Assembly: GCA_016778045.1 (NCBI GenBank)
Contig: JADHQG010000011.1
Span: 1-38,766 of the forward strand
Direction: 5' to 3'
Length of the DNA: 38,766 nucleotides
Source: Luminiphilus sp.
GTDB lineage: Bacteria; Pseudomonadota; Gammaproteobacteria; Pseudomonadales; Halieaceae
Under the pieces are notes generated by a model, which was not told the origin of the DNA, made no database searches, and was given only the letters and a program-made list of their open reading frames with translations. Of the stretch, positions 8,504-17,190 are shown piece by piece; within the stretch, counting starts at the first letter, position 1; the number at the start of each line of letters is the position of its first letter. A program made the translations under genes and the position numbers.

Positions 8504-9400
8504 ATGATGCGCGGCCTCGCTGAATTCATCATGCGCGGCCGGTGGCAGGCACTCGGGATCGCCATTTTGGGCTCCTGGAGCCTGCTGTTTGGCTGGATCA
8601 GCGCGGCGGCTATCGCGCTGGTGACCCTGAGAAAGGGAACAATCGCCGGTGGGTGGTTGGTGCTGTGGGCGCTGCTGCCGGCAGTCGTCATCACCGTGAT
8701 GACGGGAGATACCGGTGGCGCGATGTTGCTATTGGGTGCTTACGGCTTAGCGGTGATTCTCAGGGAGAGCGTGAGTCTGTCTCTGGCTGTCATGGCAAGC
8801 GTACCGCTGGTGGCGGTCAGTGGTGCGGCGCTGATGGGGCTGAACGGCGCATTTTTAGAGGAGCTGGTCAGTACCTTTAATCAGTCGCTGATGCAGGCGC
8901 TGATGCAACTGGAACAGGACCTACAGCAGGAAGGGTCGCAGGAGTTGGCCCTCAACGTGCTGTCGGTTCCACAGGTAGCGGCGCTGCTGGCTACGGGTAA
9001 TGCGGTGATTGCACTGCTGAGCCTGATGCTGGGTCGCTATTGGCAGGCGGCGCTCTACAACCCGGGAGGCTTCGGTGAGGAATTCCGTGCCTTGAGGGTG
9101 CCCAAGGGCGCTGTGCTGGCGATGGCCGGACTAGCGATCGCCCTTTGGTGGATGGGACCCGACTGGCGGGTCTGGAGCGCGGCGGCGGTGTTGCCGCTCA
9201 TGATGGCAGGTTTTGCGTTGGTGCATGCCTACGCGACCCACGCGGCCAAGGGCGTTGCCTGGCTGACGCTGATGTACGTGCTCTGGGTCGTGCTGGACCC
9301 GATGAAATGGGTTTGGGTTGGCGTTGTGGTGGTCGACGCGTTTGTTGATTTTAGAGCCAGGTGGGCGACGACCTCTGGCAAGGACTCAGGCGGCGACTAG
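8504..9400 (+). CDS. Multi-pass inner-membrane protein, DUF2232/YybS-like
   Basis: A 298-residue protein with about seven hydrophobic segments (around 17-40, 48-68, 72-100, 103-121, 158-178, 202-216 and 225-275). This is the membrane gene found between rpsR and rplI in Pseudomonas-like gammaproteobacteria but absent from that place in E. coli. The assignment rests on position and hydrophobic pattern, since there is no strong motif. It begins only 6 bases after rpsR and has tandem ATGs at 8504 and 8507. Constant association with ribosomal genes suggests coexpression with translation genes, but no function is established. Confidence 0.75.
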   Translation: MMRGLAEFIMRGRWQALGIAILGSWSLLFGWISAAAIALVTLRKGTIAGGWLVLWALLPAVVITVMTGDTGGAMLLLGAYGLAVILRESVSLSLAVMASVPLVAVSGAALMGLNGAFLEELVSTFNQSLMQALMQLEQDLQQEGSQELALNVLSVPQVAALLATGNAVIALLSLMLGRYWQAALYNPGGFGEEFRALRVPKGAVLAMAGLAIALWWMGPDWRVWSAAAVLPLMMAGFALVHAYATHAAKGVAWLTLMYVLWVVLDPMKWVWVGVVVVDAFVDFRARWATTSGKDSGGD

Positions 9401-9458
9401 TCCGCCTGGCAAGAATGGTTAGAAGCGGGTCGGGAAAGGACCTTTAGGGGAAAGAAAG

Positions 9459-9908
9459 ATGGAAGTCATATTGCTCGAAAACATTGGCAATCTCGGTGCG
9501 CTGGGCGACAAGGTCGACGTCAAACCAGGCTATGGCCGCAATTTCCTGATCCCTCAGGGAAAAGCGGTACCCGCCACCGACGATAACGTGGCCAAGTTCG
9601 AAACTCGCCGAGCCGAGCTCGAGGCGGCGGCGGCAGAGACGTTGGCCGCGGCTCAGGCTCGCGGCGAGGCACTCACTGCACTGGGTGCGGTCGAGATTGC
9701 TGCTACCGCAGGGGAAGAGGGTAAGCTGTTTGGCTCAGTCGGAACCCGCGATATTGCGGAGGCACTGACAGCGGCAGGCTGCGAAGTCGACAAGGCAGAG
9801 GTTCGGTTACCTGAAGGCGTTATCCGCGAGCTGGGTGAGTTCGAAATCATGATTCAGGTGCACGCTGAAGTGGCGACCTCGGTCGCGATTCACATCGTCG
9901 CCGAGTAA
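9459..9908 (+). CDS. rplI: 50S ribosomal protein L9
   Basis: Large-subunit protein L9 of 149 residues. The N-terminal domain [36 protein letters not shown] is nearly canonical. The connecting helix spans about 40-75, and the C-terminal domain contains [27 protein letters not shown] precedes the ATG. Last gene of the S6 operon, followed immediately by a strong intrinsic terminator. Confidence 0.98.
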   Translation: MEVILLENIGNLGALGDKVDVKPGYGRNFLIPQGKAVPATDDNVAKFETRRAELEAAAAETLAAAQARGEALTALGAVEIAATAGEEGKLFGSVGTRDIAEALTAAGCEVDKAEVRLPEGVIRELGEFEIMIQVHAEVATSVAIHIVAE

Positions 9909-9914
9909 GTTCTC

Positions 9915-9945
9915 GCGGGGCGTTCGCCCCGCTACTTCATTTTTG
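9915..9945 (+). terminator. Rho-independent terminator after rplI
   Basis: GCGGGGC-GTTC-GCCCCGC forms a perfect 7-bp GC-rich stem with a tetraloop, followed after six bases by ATTTTTG. It starts 6 bases after the rplI stop and marks the end of the rpsF-rpsR-DUF2232-rplI operon, so dnaB needs its own promoter. Confidence 0.8.
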
Positions 9946-10093
9946 AGCCGAGGTTGTGCCTGCGGCTCTGTGACTCTTTGCTGCCATGCTGGCAGTTCCG
10001 ATCTGCCACAGGTACTCTATCCGGCCGGTCGGCGCTTCGGCGTGCTCAGCATCCGTTCGATCCGACATGACTTGCAATACAAAAGGCACTACC

Positions 10094-11470
10094 TTGGAGT
10101 CGGTTAAATCCCAAGATCCGGACATCTCTCGGATCCGCATGCAGCCACAATCCGTCGAGGCCGAGCGCTCGGTGATCGGCGGTATCTTGCTGGCGCCTGA
10201 GAGCTGGGATGCCATTGCAGAACTGGTCGATGCCGGTGATTTTTATCGGCCCGAGCACCGGGCCATCTTCCGCCAAATCGCCACTTTGGTTGACCGCAAC
10301 GAGCCAATTGATGTCATTACGGTCGCGGATCGACTGCTGGCCACCGGTGAGTTGGATGCGGCTGGCGGGCATACCTACCTGGCCGACCTGGTGGAACAGA
10401 CGCCAACCGCGGCCAACGTCAGCGCTTACGCCCGAGCTGTGCGTGAGAGAGCGCTGTTAAGAAAGTTGATCAGTGCCGCACAGGATATTGCCACGGCAGG
10501 TTTCAATCCCGAGGGGCGCAGCGCTGAAGAGCTCGTAGACGAGGCCGAGCGCCTCATCATGACAGTCTCGGAGAGCGGTCCGAAAACCGGTGGCCCACGA
10601 GGTATGGGGCCGCTGCTGACGGGGGCCTTAGAGCGTATTGAGGAGCTCTACAACACTGGCGGCGACATCACCGGCTTGACGACAGGGTTTATCGATCTCG
10701 ACAAGCGCACATCAGGTTTGCAGCCCTCTGATTTGGTGATTGTGGCGGGCCGGCCCTCAATGGGTAAAACCAGCTTTGCCATGAATTTGGTTGAAAACGC
10801 CGCCGCCCATACTAATAAACCCATTGTTGTGTTCTCGATGGAGATGCCGGCGGAACAATTGGTTGTGCGGATGATGTCGTCGCTGGGCAAGATTGATCAG
10901 TCTCGGTTGCGCAACGGCAAACTCCAGCAGGACGACTGGCCCAAGCTCTCTGCCGCCATGGCGAAGCTCAAAGACACGTCGATTTTCATCGACGACACGC
11001 CGGCGCTCACACCCACTGAAGTGCGCGCACGTGCGCGGCGGTTGTCACGAGAGCACGGCGATCTCGCCATGATCTTGGTGGATTATCTGCAACTGATGCG
11101 TGTCGCGGGTGCCGCTGAGGGCCGCACCGCCGAAATTTCAGAAATCTCACGTAACCTGAAGGCGATAGCCAAGGAGTTCCGCTGTCCCGTGGTGGCGCTC
11201 TCCCAGTTGAATCGGGCTTTGGAGCAACGCCCTAACAAACGCCCCGTGAACTCAGATTTGCGTGAATCCGGCGCCATCGAGCAGGACGCGGACGTGGTGA
11301 TGTTCATTTACCGCGACGAGGTGTATCACGAGGACTCTCCCGACAAGGGTGTGGCCGAGATCATTATTGGCAAGCAGCGCAACGGCCCCATTGGGACCTG
11401 TCGCCTGGCGTTCCAGGGCGAATTCACGCGCTTTGAAAATCTGGCTCGAGACGACTATGCCGGTTACTGA
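10094..11470 (+). CDS. dnaB: Replicative DNA helicase DnaB
   Basis: Hexameric 5'-3' helicase that drives the replication fork. The N-terminal domain (SVEAERSVIGGILLAPESWD onward, about 17-120) binds primase and loader. The RecA-like C-terminal domain has Walker A GRPSMGKTSFAMN, Walker B MILVDYLQLM, and the later motifs ALSQLNRALEQR and SGAIEQDADVVMFIYRDE. The track ORF opens at ATG 9986, but the first 27 residues do not look like DnaB. TTG 10094 has AAAAGG seven bases upstream and gives 458 residues; ATG 10067 (467 residues) is the alternative without a clear Shine-Dalgarno. A small inverted repeat, CTGCCATGCTGGCAG (9981-9995), lies in the leader. Candidate loader genes lie just beyond, on the other strand. 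Confidence 0.95.
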   Translation: MESVKSQDPDISRIRMQPQSVEAERSVIGGILLAPESWDAIAELVDAGDFYRPEHRAIFRQIATLVDRNEPIDVITVADRLLATGELDAAGGHTYLADLVEQTPTAANVSAYARAVRERALLRKLISAAQDIATAGFNPEGRSAEELVDEAERLIMTVSESGPKTGGPRGMGPLLTGALERIEELYNTGGDITGLTTGFIDLDKRTSGLQPSDLVIVAGRPSMGKTSFAMNLVENAAAHTNKPIVVFSMEMPAEQLVVRMMSSLGKIDQSRLRNGKLQQDDWPKLSAAMAKLKDTSIFIDDTPALTPTEVRARARRLSREHGDLAMILVDYLQLMRVAGAAEGRTAEISEISRNLKAIAKEFRCPVVALSQLNRALEQRPNKRPVNSDLRESGAIEQDADVVMFIYRDEVYHEDSPDKGVAEIIIGKQRNGPIGTCRLAFQGEFTRFENLARDDYAGY

Positions 11471-11515
11471 GGCGGCGGCTCGCTCTGCGGACTGTAGGCC
11501 CGAGATCACCTCGCA

Positions 11516-11869
11516 ATGAATCAGATGTCATCTCCCATTGATTTCGCCGCTTTACTCGAGATGCTGGGTGGCGATCCGCAGATCGTCGCCTCACTGCTCT
11601 CCAAATTTGTGGATGAATTAACCGCGGATCTGTCAGCCAGTGCGCAGGCGAGTGCTGATCAAGACGCCGAGGCGCTGCGGCAGATCGCGCATCGCATCAA
11701 GGGCACCAGCGCCAATTTGCATGCTTTGATGCTGTCAGCTGCCGCGCGCGAGCTGGAGCAGGCTTGCACCGAGGCAGATGCCTCGCTGATGACCATCAAG
11801 CAGCAAGTGATGGCTGATCAGGCGCGTTTCGTGCAAGGGGCGATCGAAAGCTGGAGCGCCGATAACTGA
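11516..11869 (+). CDS. Standalone histidine phosphotransfer (HPt) domain protein
   Basis: A 117-residue, all-helical protein carrying the HPt signature AHRIKGTSANLHA (about 60-72), whose first His would be phosphorylated. No kinase, receiver or output domain is fused to it, so it would shuttle phosphate between a hybrid sensor kinase and a response regulator encoded elsewhere. It follows dnaB by 45 bases on the same strand, but no two-component partner lies in the window, so the pathway is unknown. The family is clear from the HxxKGxSxN motif and length. Confidence 0.82.
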   Translation: MNQMSSPIDFAALLEMLGGDPQIVASLLSKFVDELTADLSASAQASADQDAEALRQIAHRIKGTSANLHALMLSAAARELEQACTEADASLMTIKQQVMADQARFVQGAIESWSADN

Positions 11870-11894
11870 GGGAAAAGCTTCGAGGCAAGGTGCT

Positions 11895-12572
11895 TCAAAG
11901 ACCGATTTCTTTCCGTAACCTCGCCAAATGGGTGACTTGCTCTTCTGTGCTGGGTGCGTCTTCCTGCGGTGCAGACAGCGCTACCCGCTCCGGGCCCTCC
12001 AGGATTTCGCCGCGCGCCGCGCGACTGACCCATCGCTCGTAGTGTTCCCGATAGACCGGCCAGGTCTTGGACTCGGGTTCTGTAGCCAGAAAGAACCAAT
12101 CGCTGTCACGGCCTGCGAGATACACGGCCGCATGGCCCCAAGGCGCTTCCGTTTTGGGCGAGGGGGCTAGGCACGCCTCTTTGTAGGCGTCGTAGGGTGA
12201 GGGCAGTCCAAGGTCGCTCAGAGAGTGCCGGCACGCTTCGATCATCCGGTTCAGGGTGGGCAGGTAATCGCTATGTTCAATGGCGTGCTGTGCTGCGCGG
12301 AGGATGACCGCGCTTGGATAGGCTTCGAGTGCCTCCAGCCACAGGCGTTTGACCTGCTTCACCTGCTCGGCGTCTGACCAGGCCGCATAGTACTGGTTGT
12401 GGTAGTTGAGACGAAACAGCGCAAAGACCTGATTCAGGGCCTCGACCAATTGCGAGTCGGGCGGTTCTCGTGCTTCAGTTGGCCCAGCTGGTGTCGGTGA
12501 GGTCGTCGCTGAGACTTCGGTCCTTTGAGCGATGTCCTGCGCCAATGCTGCCGCGTCCTGTTTGTCCGCCAT
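11895..12572 (-). CDS. Lambda P-like replication protein, probable helicase loader
   Basis: About 225 residues. After a Pro/Thr/Glu-rich linker (1-40) comes ALNQVFALFRLNYHN, then a Trp/Leu-rich helical region with YLPTLNRMIEACR, then W-G-H-A and WPVYREHYERWVSRAARGE, and a C-terminal RLRKEIGL. By eye this follows phage lambda P from its helicase-binding part to its conserved FGL-like end. Lambda P loads DnaB at the phage origin. The start is set at ATG 12572 because GGAG sits 6 bases before it; ATG 12584 is possible. The 5' end overlaps the upstream DnaT-like gene by about 98 bases in another frame. No phage genes surround it, so it appears to be a resident chromosomal gene. Loading of the neighbouring DnaB is an inference. 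Confidence 0.7.
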   Translation of the reverse strand: MADKQDAAALAQDIAQRTEVSATTSPTPAGPTEAREPPDSQLVEALNQVFALFRLNYHNQYYAAWSDAEQVKQVKRLWLEALEAYPSAVILRAAQHAIEHSDYLPTLNRMIEACRHSLSDLGLPSPYDAYKEACLAPSPKTEAPWGHAAVYLAGRDSDWFFLATEPESKTWPVYREHYERWVSRAARGEILEGPERVALSAPQEDAPSTEEQVTHLARLRKEIGL

Positions 12573-13584
12573 CCTGATCTCCATACCCTGCTGCCCGGCA
12601 CTGCCGCTTGACGTGCTGCAGGAATTTGCTATTCCACGAGGTATGCACCTCGTTGCTGTCGACCCAGTACATCACAAACTCGGGCAGGAGCGCGCGGGCG
12701 TCCTGCTCGGGGATGCCGGCCAGACTCAGCGTTTCATAAACTGACGTGTCGGGCTCCCAGTTCCGGGGTATGCGTCTAGGTTCGGTGCTGTGGTGCATCT
12801 GGCTCGTGTGTTTAAGCCACCGCCTGCGCACATGCTCCACAAAACGGGTGTTCACCTCTTTTGGCGGGCCGCCGCGCTCGCTCCAGTACAGGATGAATTC
12901 GGCCCTGACAGATTCGGCAAACACGATGTCGATGTCGGCCTGGGCCAAAATATCGAGAGCGTCCTGACTGGGCACCCAGTCGCGACCAAAGGGCGAGGGC
13001 GGTGTGATTTCAAATGTGTTTGCGAGCCGCCGGTTATCTTGCTGTTGGGCATCGCGCCAGCGCGCCAGCACGTGTTGCCGAAACTGGGTATCAATTTCCT
13101 TTCCGCTCGCGGGGAGAAACTGCGCTCGGACTTGGTCGATAAAGCCCTTTGGAATGCCATGATTGAGCACCAATAGTTCTTCTAGCGCCGGGCTGAGCTG
13201 CCACCCTTGAGCGAGCCCATCGTAGCCTTCAGGCGTTGGGTTAGCGGTGGTGTTTGACCCCGAGCGGTTTGGGCTTTCGCTGCGGCTGTGATGTTCGCTC
13301 TCGATCGCGGTACCACTCAGGATAACGGTATCAGCGTTCTGACTCGGCAGCTTGTGGAGGATGCCCAGCGCCACTAATTTATCGATCAGCTGCAGAATAT
13401 AGTCGATTGACCAGAAAGACAGCGCGCGTTGTAGCGCCTGCACCGATAGGGTGGTCCAGCCGTCTCGATCATCCAGTTGTGCGCCAATTTCCTGCAAGAG
13501 AACGGCCTCTTCCAAGCCGATGATTTCAGCCAGCTCGGGGGAGAAGGTCAGTTGTCGATCAGGAATGAGCGGCGCGGGTGGCAT
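12475..13584 (-). CDS. Protein with three DnaT-like domains, primosome/replication related
   Basis: About 369 residues from ATG 13584 (MPPAPLIPDRQLTFSPELAE). The track ORF runs up to 13695, but those extra residues overlap radA and look non-coding. The N-terminal part (about 1-80, GLEEAVLLQEIG and WTTLSVQALQRAL) resembles a winged-helix module. Three related segments follow: one around PKGFIDQVRAQFLP with FRQHVLARW, one with RDWVPSQDALDILAQADI and FVEHVRRRW, and one with PRNWEPDTSVYETLSLAGI and FLQHVKRQC. Each matches the DnaT C-terminal (ssDNA-binding) pattern NWxPD...EFxxYW...F..HV. E. coli DnaT has one such domain and helps PriA/DnaC restart forks. The gene is divergent from radA and overlaps the lambda-P-like gene behind it. 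Confidence 0.75.
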   Translation of the reverse strand: MPPAPLIPDRQLTFSPELAEIIGLEEAVLLQEIGAQLDDRDGWTTLSVQALQRALSFWSIDYILQLIDKLVALGILHKLPSQNADTVILSGTAIESEHHSRSESPNRSGSNTTANPTPEGYDGLAQGWQLSPALEELLVLNHGIPKGFIDQVRAQFLPASGKEIDTQFRQHVLARWRDAQQQDNRRLANTFEITPPSPFGRDWVPSQDALDILAQADIDIVFAESVRAEFILYWSERGGPPKEVNTRFVEHVRRRWLKHTSQMHHSTEPRRIPRNWEPDTSVYETLSLAGIPEQDARALLPEFVMYWVDSNEVHTSWNSKFLQHVKRQCRAAGYGDQDGGQTGRGSIGAGHRSKDRSLSDDLTDTSWAN

Positions 13585-13673
13585 TTCGATGCGGTGAGGT
13601 TCAAGCGGTCTGATAGGATACCCACTTACCTGCACCAATACAGCAATTACCATCAGTTTCCGGAGAGTTTCGC

Positions 13674-15050
13674 GTGGCAAAGGCAAAAACCGCATTTGTC
13701 TGTAACGACTGTGGAGCGGATTTCCCGAAGTGGCAGGGTCAGTGCGGTGAATGCAACGCCTGGAACACCTTGTCTGAAATTCGCTTGAGCGCGCCCGCCG
13801 CCAAGAACAGCTCCGGGCGCTCGGCAGGCCGAACGGGTTTTGCCGGTAGTGTCGCAGCGGTGCAGCGGCTCGAGGACGTTGCGGTGGTGGATATGCCGCG
13901 CTTCAGTTCGGGTTTCGAGGAGTTCGATCGGGTACTGGGTGGTGGTTTTGTGCCAGGTTCCAGCATATTGATTGGCGGTCATCCCGGTGCAGGCAAGAGC
14001 ACGCTGCTATTACAGACTTTGTGTCGCCTTGCCTCATACCATACCGCGCTCTATGTTACGGGCGAGGAGTCGCCTGAGCAGATTGCGCTGCGTGCCAGTC
14101 GCCTGAGTCTGCCAACTGATCAACTGCAGATCATGGCCGAGACCGACGTCGATAATATTCTAGCGACGGCTGAGTCGCTGAAACCCAAAGTGCTGGTAGT
14201 GGATTCGATTCAGGTACTGCACAGCGAAACCCTCACGTCGGCGCCCGGCAGCGTTTCGCAGGTGCGCGACTGTGCGGCGCAGCTGACGCGCTACGCAAAG
14301 CAAACGGGGACGGTATTGATTCTGGTCGGCCACGTCACCAAAGACGGCAGCCTGGCGGGTCCGAAGGTGCTTGAGCACATGATCGATTGTTCGATTTTGA
14401 TCGAGGGTGACCATGATTCCCGCTACCGAACCCTGCGCGGGCAGAAGAACCGGTTTGGTGCGGTCAACGAGCTGGGTATTTTCGCCATGACCGATGCGGG
14501 CATGCGCGAGGTCAGTAATCCCTCTGCCATTTTCTTGGACCGCTCCGAGCACACTGCACCGGGGACCACCGTTGTGGTCGTTTGGGAGGGAACGCGACCG
14601 TTGTTGGTCGAGATACAGGCGCTCGTTGACGACAGTTCGCTCGGCAACCCCCGGCGCGTGACCGTAGGGTTTGAACAAAATCGGCTCGCGATGTTGCTGG
14701 CCGTGCTGCATCGGCACGGTGGCGTTCAGGTGGGCGATCAGGATGTTTTTGCCAACGTCGTGGGGGGTGTCCGGGTCATGGAGACCTCTGCCGATTTGGC
14801 GCTGCTGTTGGCAGTGGTTTCAAGCCTCCGCGACCGGTCGCTACCCCGTGATTGGGTGGTATTCGGCGAAGTGGGGTTGTCCGGAGAAATTCGGCCGGTG
14901 GCCAGCGGTCAGGAGCGGCTGGCCGAAGCGGCGAAGCACGGCTTCAAAGTGGCCATTGTGCCCAAGGCCAACGCGCCGAAAAAAGCCATCGCAGGCCTGA
15001 AGGTCATCGCTGTTTCAAGGCTCTCCGAAGCCCTCGAGGCCTGTCAGTGA
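13674..15050 (+). CDS. radA: DNA repair protein RadA (Sms)
   Basis: A DnaB-like ATPase that promotes branch migration and processing of recombination intermediates. The N-terminal zinc finger is FVCNDCGADFPKWQGQCGEC (about 8-27). The RecA-like core has Walker A GGHPGAGKSTLL (near 101-112), Walker B VLVVDSIQV and the RadA-specific RGQKNRFGAVNELG. The C-terminal Lon-protease-like domain includes LALLLAVVSSLRDR and WVVFGEVGLSGEIRPV. Its 458 residues match E. coli RadA (460). The start is GTG with CGGAGAG upstream. It is divergent from the DnaT-like gene and ends 3 bases before the end of ettA on the opposite strand, leaving no room for a classic terminator. Confidence 0.96.
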   Translation: MAKAKTAFVCNDCGADFPKWQGQCGECNAWNTLSEIRLSAPAAKNSSGRSAGRTGFAGSVAAVQRLEDVAVVDMPRFSSGFEEFDRVLGGGFVPGSSILIGGHPGAGKSTLLLQTLCRLASYHTALYVTGEESPEQIALRASRLSLPTDQLQIMAETDVDNILATAESLKPKVLVVDSIQVLHSETLTSAPGSVSQVRDCAAQLTRYAKQTGTVLILVGHVTKDGSLAGPKVLEHMIDCSILIEGDHDSRYRTLRGQKNRFGAVNELGIFAMTDAGMREVSNPSAIFLDRSEHTAPGTTVVVVWEGTRPLLVEIQALVDDSSLGNPRRVTVGFEQNRLAMLLAVLHRHGGVQVGDQDVFANVVGGVRVMETSADLALLLAVVSSLRDRSLPRDWVVFGEVGLSGEIRPVASGQERLAEAAKHGFKVAIVPKANAPKKAIAGLKVIAVSRLSEALEACQ

Positions 15051-15053
15051 GCC

Positions 15054-16718
15054 TTACTTAAGTTTGCGATGCTTAACGCGGCTCGGCACGGCAGCGTCTG
15101 CACCGACACGCTGCCGGTAGTCTTCTTCATACTCTGAGTAGTTGCCCTCGTGAAAGACGACGCCGCCGTCGTTTTCATAGGCCAGAATGTGGGTCGCGAT
15201 ACGATCCAGAAACCACCTGTCGTGAGAGATGACCAACGCTGATCCCGGGAATGCCAGTAGCGCTTCCTCCAGCGCACGCAGCGTTTCCACGTCCAAGTCA
15301 TTGGTGGGCTCATCCAGCAACAGCACATTAGCACCTTGTTTGAGCAGCTTCGCAAGATGTAGCCGGTTGCGCTCACCTCACGATAAATCCTTCACGAACT
15401 TCTGCTGATCAGAGCCTTTGAAATTAAAACGCCCCACATAGGATCGAGAGGGCACTTCGTAGTTTCCGATACGGATGATGTCGAGCCCGTCGGAGACTTC
15501 CTCCCAAACGGTTTTGCTGCCGTCGAGGTCGTCGCGGGATTGGTCTACGTAGCCCAGCTCGACGGTGTCACCTACAGTGACCTCGCCACCATCCGGTGTT
15601 TCGAGGCCCATTAAAATTCGGAACAAGGTCGATTTGCCCATACCGTTGGCACCGATGATGCCGACGATACTCCCCTTGGGTACAACAAAGCTGACGTCGT
15701 CAAAAAGCAGCCTATCGCCAAAGGTTTTTCGGAGGCCGCTGACTTCGACGACCTTGTCGCCCAGCCGGGCGCCCGGGGGGATATAGATCTCGTTGGTTTC
15801 GTTGCGGCTCTGAAACTCTTGCGAGTTGAGCTCTTCGAATCGCTGCAGTCGCGCTTTGTTCTTGGCCTGCCTGCCCTTCGGGTTGGAGCGAACCCACTCG
15901 AGCTCAGCCTTGATGGCTTTCTGATGCGAGGCCTCCTGGCGTTGCTCCTGCTCGATGCGCTTTTCTTTGGCCTCCAACCAGTTGGAGTAGTTGCCTTCGT
16001 ACGGGATGCCCCGGCCGCGATCCAGCTCAAGAATCCAGCCCGCCGCATTGTCGAGAAAGTAGCGGTCGTGGGTAATGGCCACCACAGTACCGGGGAAGTC
16101 CTCCAAAAAGTGCTCAAGCCAGGCCACCGATTCGGCGTCCAAGTGGTTGGTGGGCTCATCGAGTAACAGCATGTCGGGCTCAGAGAGGAGCAGCCGCGCC
16201 AAAGCGACCCGGCGGCGCTCACCCCCAGAGAGGGTGTCTACATGGACGTCCCACGGCGGCAATCGCAGGGCGTTGGCGGCAATGTCGAGTCGCGTGTCGA
16301 GGTTATGCGCATCCTTGGCTTGAATGATGTCCTCGAGCCGCGCCTGTTCCCTCGCCAGTGCGTCGAAATCGGCATCAGGCTCCGCGTAGTCTGCGTAGAT
16401 TTTTTCAAGCCCAGCGAGGGCGTCGATGGCTTCCTGAACCCCTTCTTCAACATTACCCCGCACATCTTTGTCGCTATTGAGCTGCGGCTCCTGAGGCAGG
16501 TAACCAATCTTGATGCCGGGCTGGGGGCGCGCCTCACCTAGAATTTCGGTATCGATGCCCGCCATGATTTTGAGCAGAGTAGACTTACCCGCGCCGTTCA
16601 ATCCGAGCACACCAATCTTGGCGCCTGGGAAAAAAGACAGCGAGATATCTTTCAGAATTTCTTTTTTCGGCGGGACGATCTTCCCGACGCGGTTCATGGT
16701 GTAAACGTATTGCGCCAC
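15054..16718 (-). pseudogene. ettA: Energy-dependent translational throttle protein EttA, interrupted by an in-frame UGA
   Basis: ABC-F ATPase that binds the ribosomal E site and gates elongation according to the ATP/ADP ratio. The first ATPase half has GLNGAGKSTLL, LSGGERRRVAL and [11 protein letters not shown]. The arm/linker region follows, then the second half with GANGMGKSTLF. The frame then meets TGA at 15380-15378 inside the second ABC signature: KDLS[16 protein letters not shown]. It continues in the same frame through [11 protein letters not shown] and [11 protein letters not shown] to TAA at 15056. Read through, the product is 554 residues, against 555 in E. coli. One base change (GGA to TGA) explains the break. 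Without readthrough the product is 446 residues and lacks the second signature and Walker B. No other damage is visible, so the event is recent, an error, or tolerated. Confidence 0.88.
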
Positions 16719-16980
16719 TGCAAGACTCCGAGAATTAAGCGAGGGATCGAGCCTGGGTTGGCGGTTCCCACGGGGTGCTGAAAGAACGTGTTAACTGAGG
16801 GGGATGAGTTTACTGAAATGCTGACAGTTGTGCTGGGTAACGTGAGAGAGGCCGACGATAGTTGTGAAGCCCGCGTTGTAATGCCTGCTCTAGAAAGGCT
16901 TTGATTGTCTCTTTAGGGATTTCGTATTGAATCTGGGGGAGCGCAGAGCTGTGACGGTCCTTTGAGTAACCACTCGGAAG

Positions 16981-17190
16981 TTACTCTTCTCGAATTTCGA
17001 CGATAGTCGACTTGATCACGTCCTCGAGCTTCTGTTCGGTCTCATTCCAAACCACAAGGCGTTCGCTGTCCGGATTGGCCGGTACGTCGGCCTCCCGAAA
17101 CTCGATGGTTTTGGTCTCGCCTGTCTTCCAGTGCTTAAAGGTCATAAACTTTTTGGGCACGCTCAACATTTCCTCACGTTGTCTGACCAT
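16981..17190 (-). CDS. Small hypothetical protein
   Basis: 69 residues, acidic and soluble, with no transmembrane segment. The central part FMTFKHWKTGETKTIEF looks like a beta-rich motif. The start could be the first ATG (17190) or the internal one giving MLSVPKKF (17169). I do not recognise the family. After its TAA the same frame stays open for 56 more codons (16980-16813). It stands alone between ettA and the rimK operon, with about 200 bases of non-coding DNA upstream. The composition is protein-like, but no function can be inferred. Confidence 0.5.
   Translation of the reverse strand: MVRQREEMLSVPKKFMTFKHWKTGETKTIEFREADVPANPDSERLVVWNETEQKLEDVIKSTIVEIREE

Noticed and set aside
15378-15380. 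UGA read as Gly, as in the SR1/Gracilibacteria code
   Set aside because: Many genes here (for example thiL, coaX, ribD overlaps, radA) end properly at TGA at the expected length, so UGA is a normal stop in this organism.
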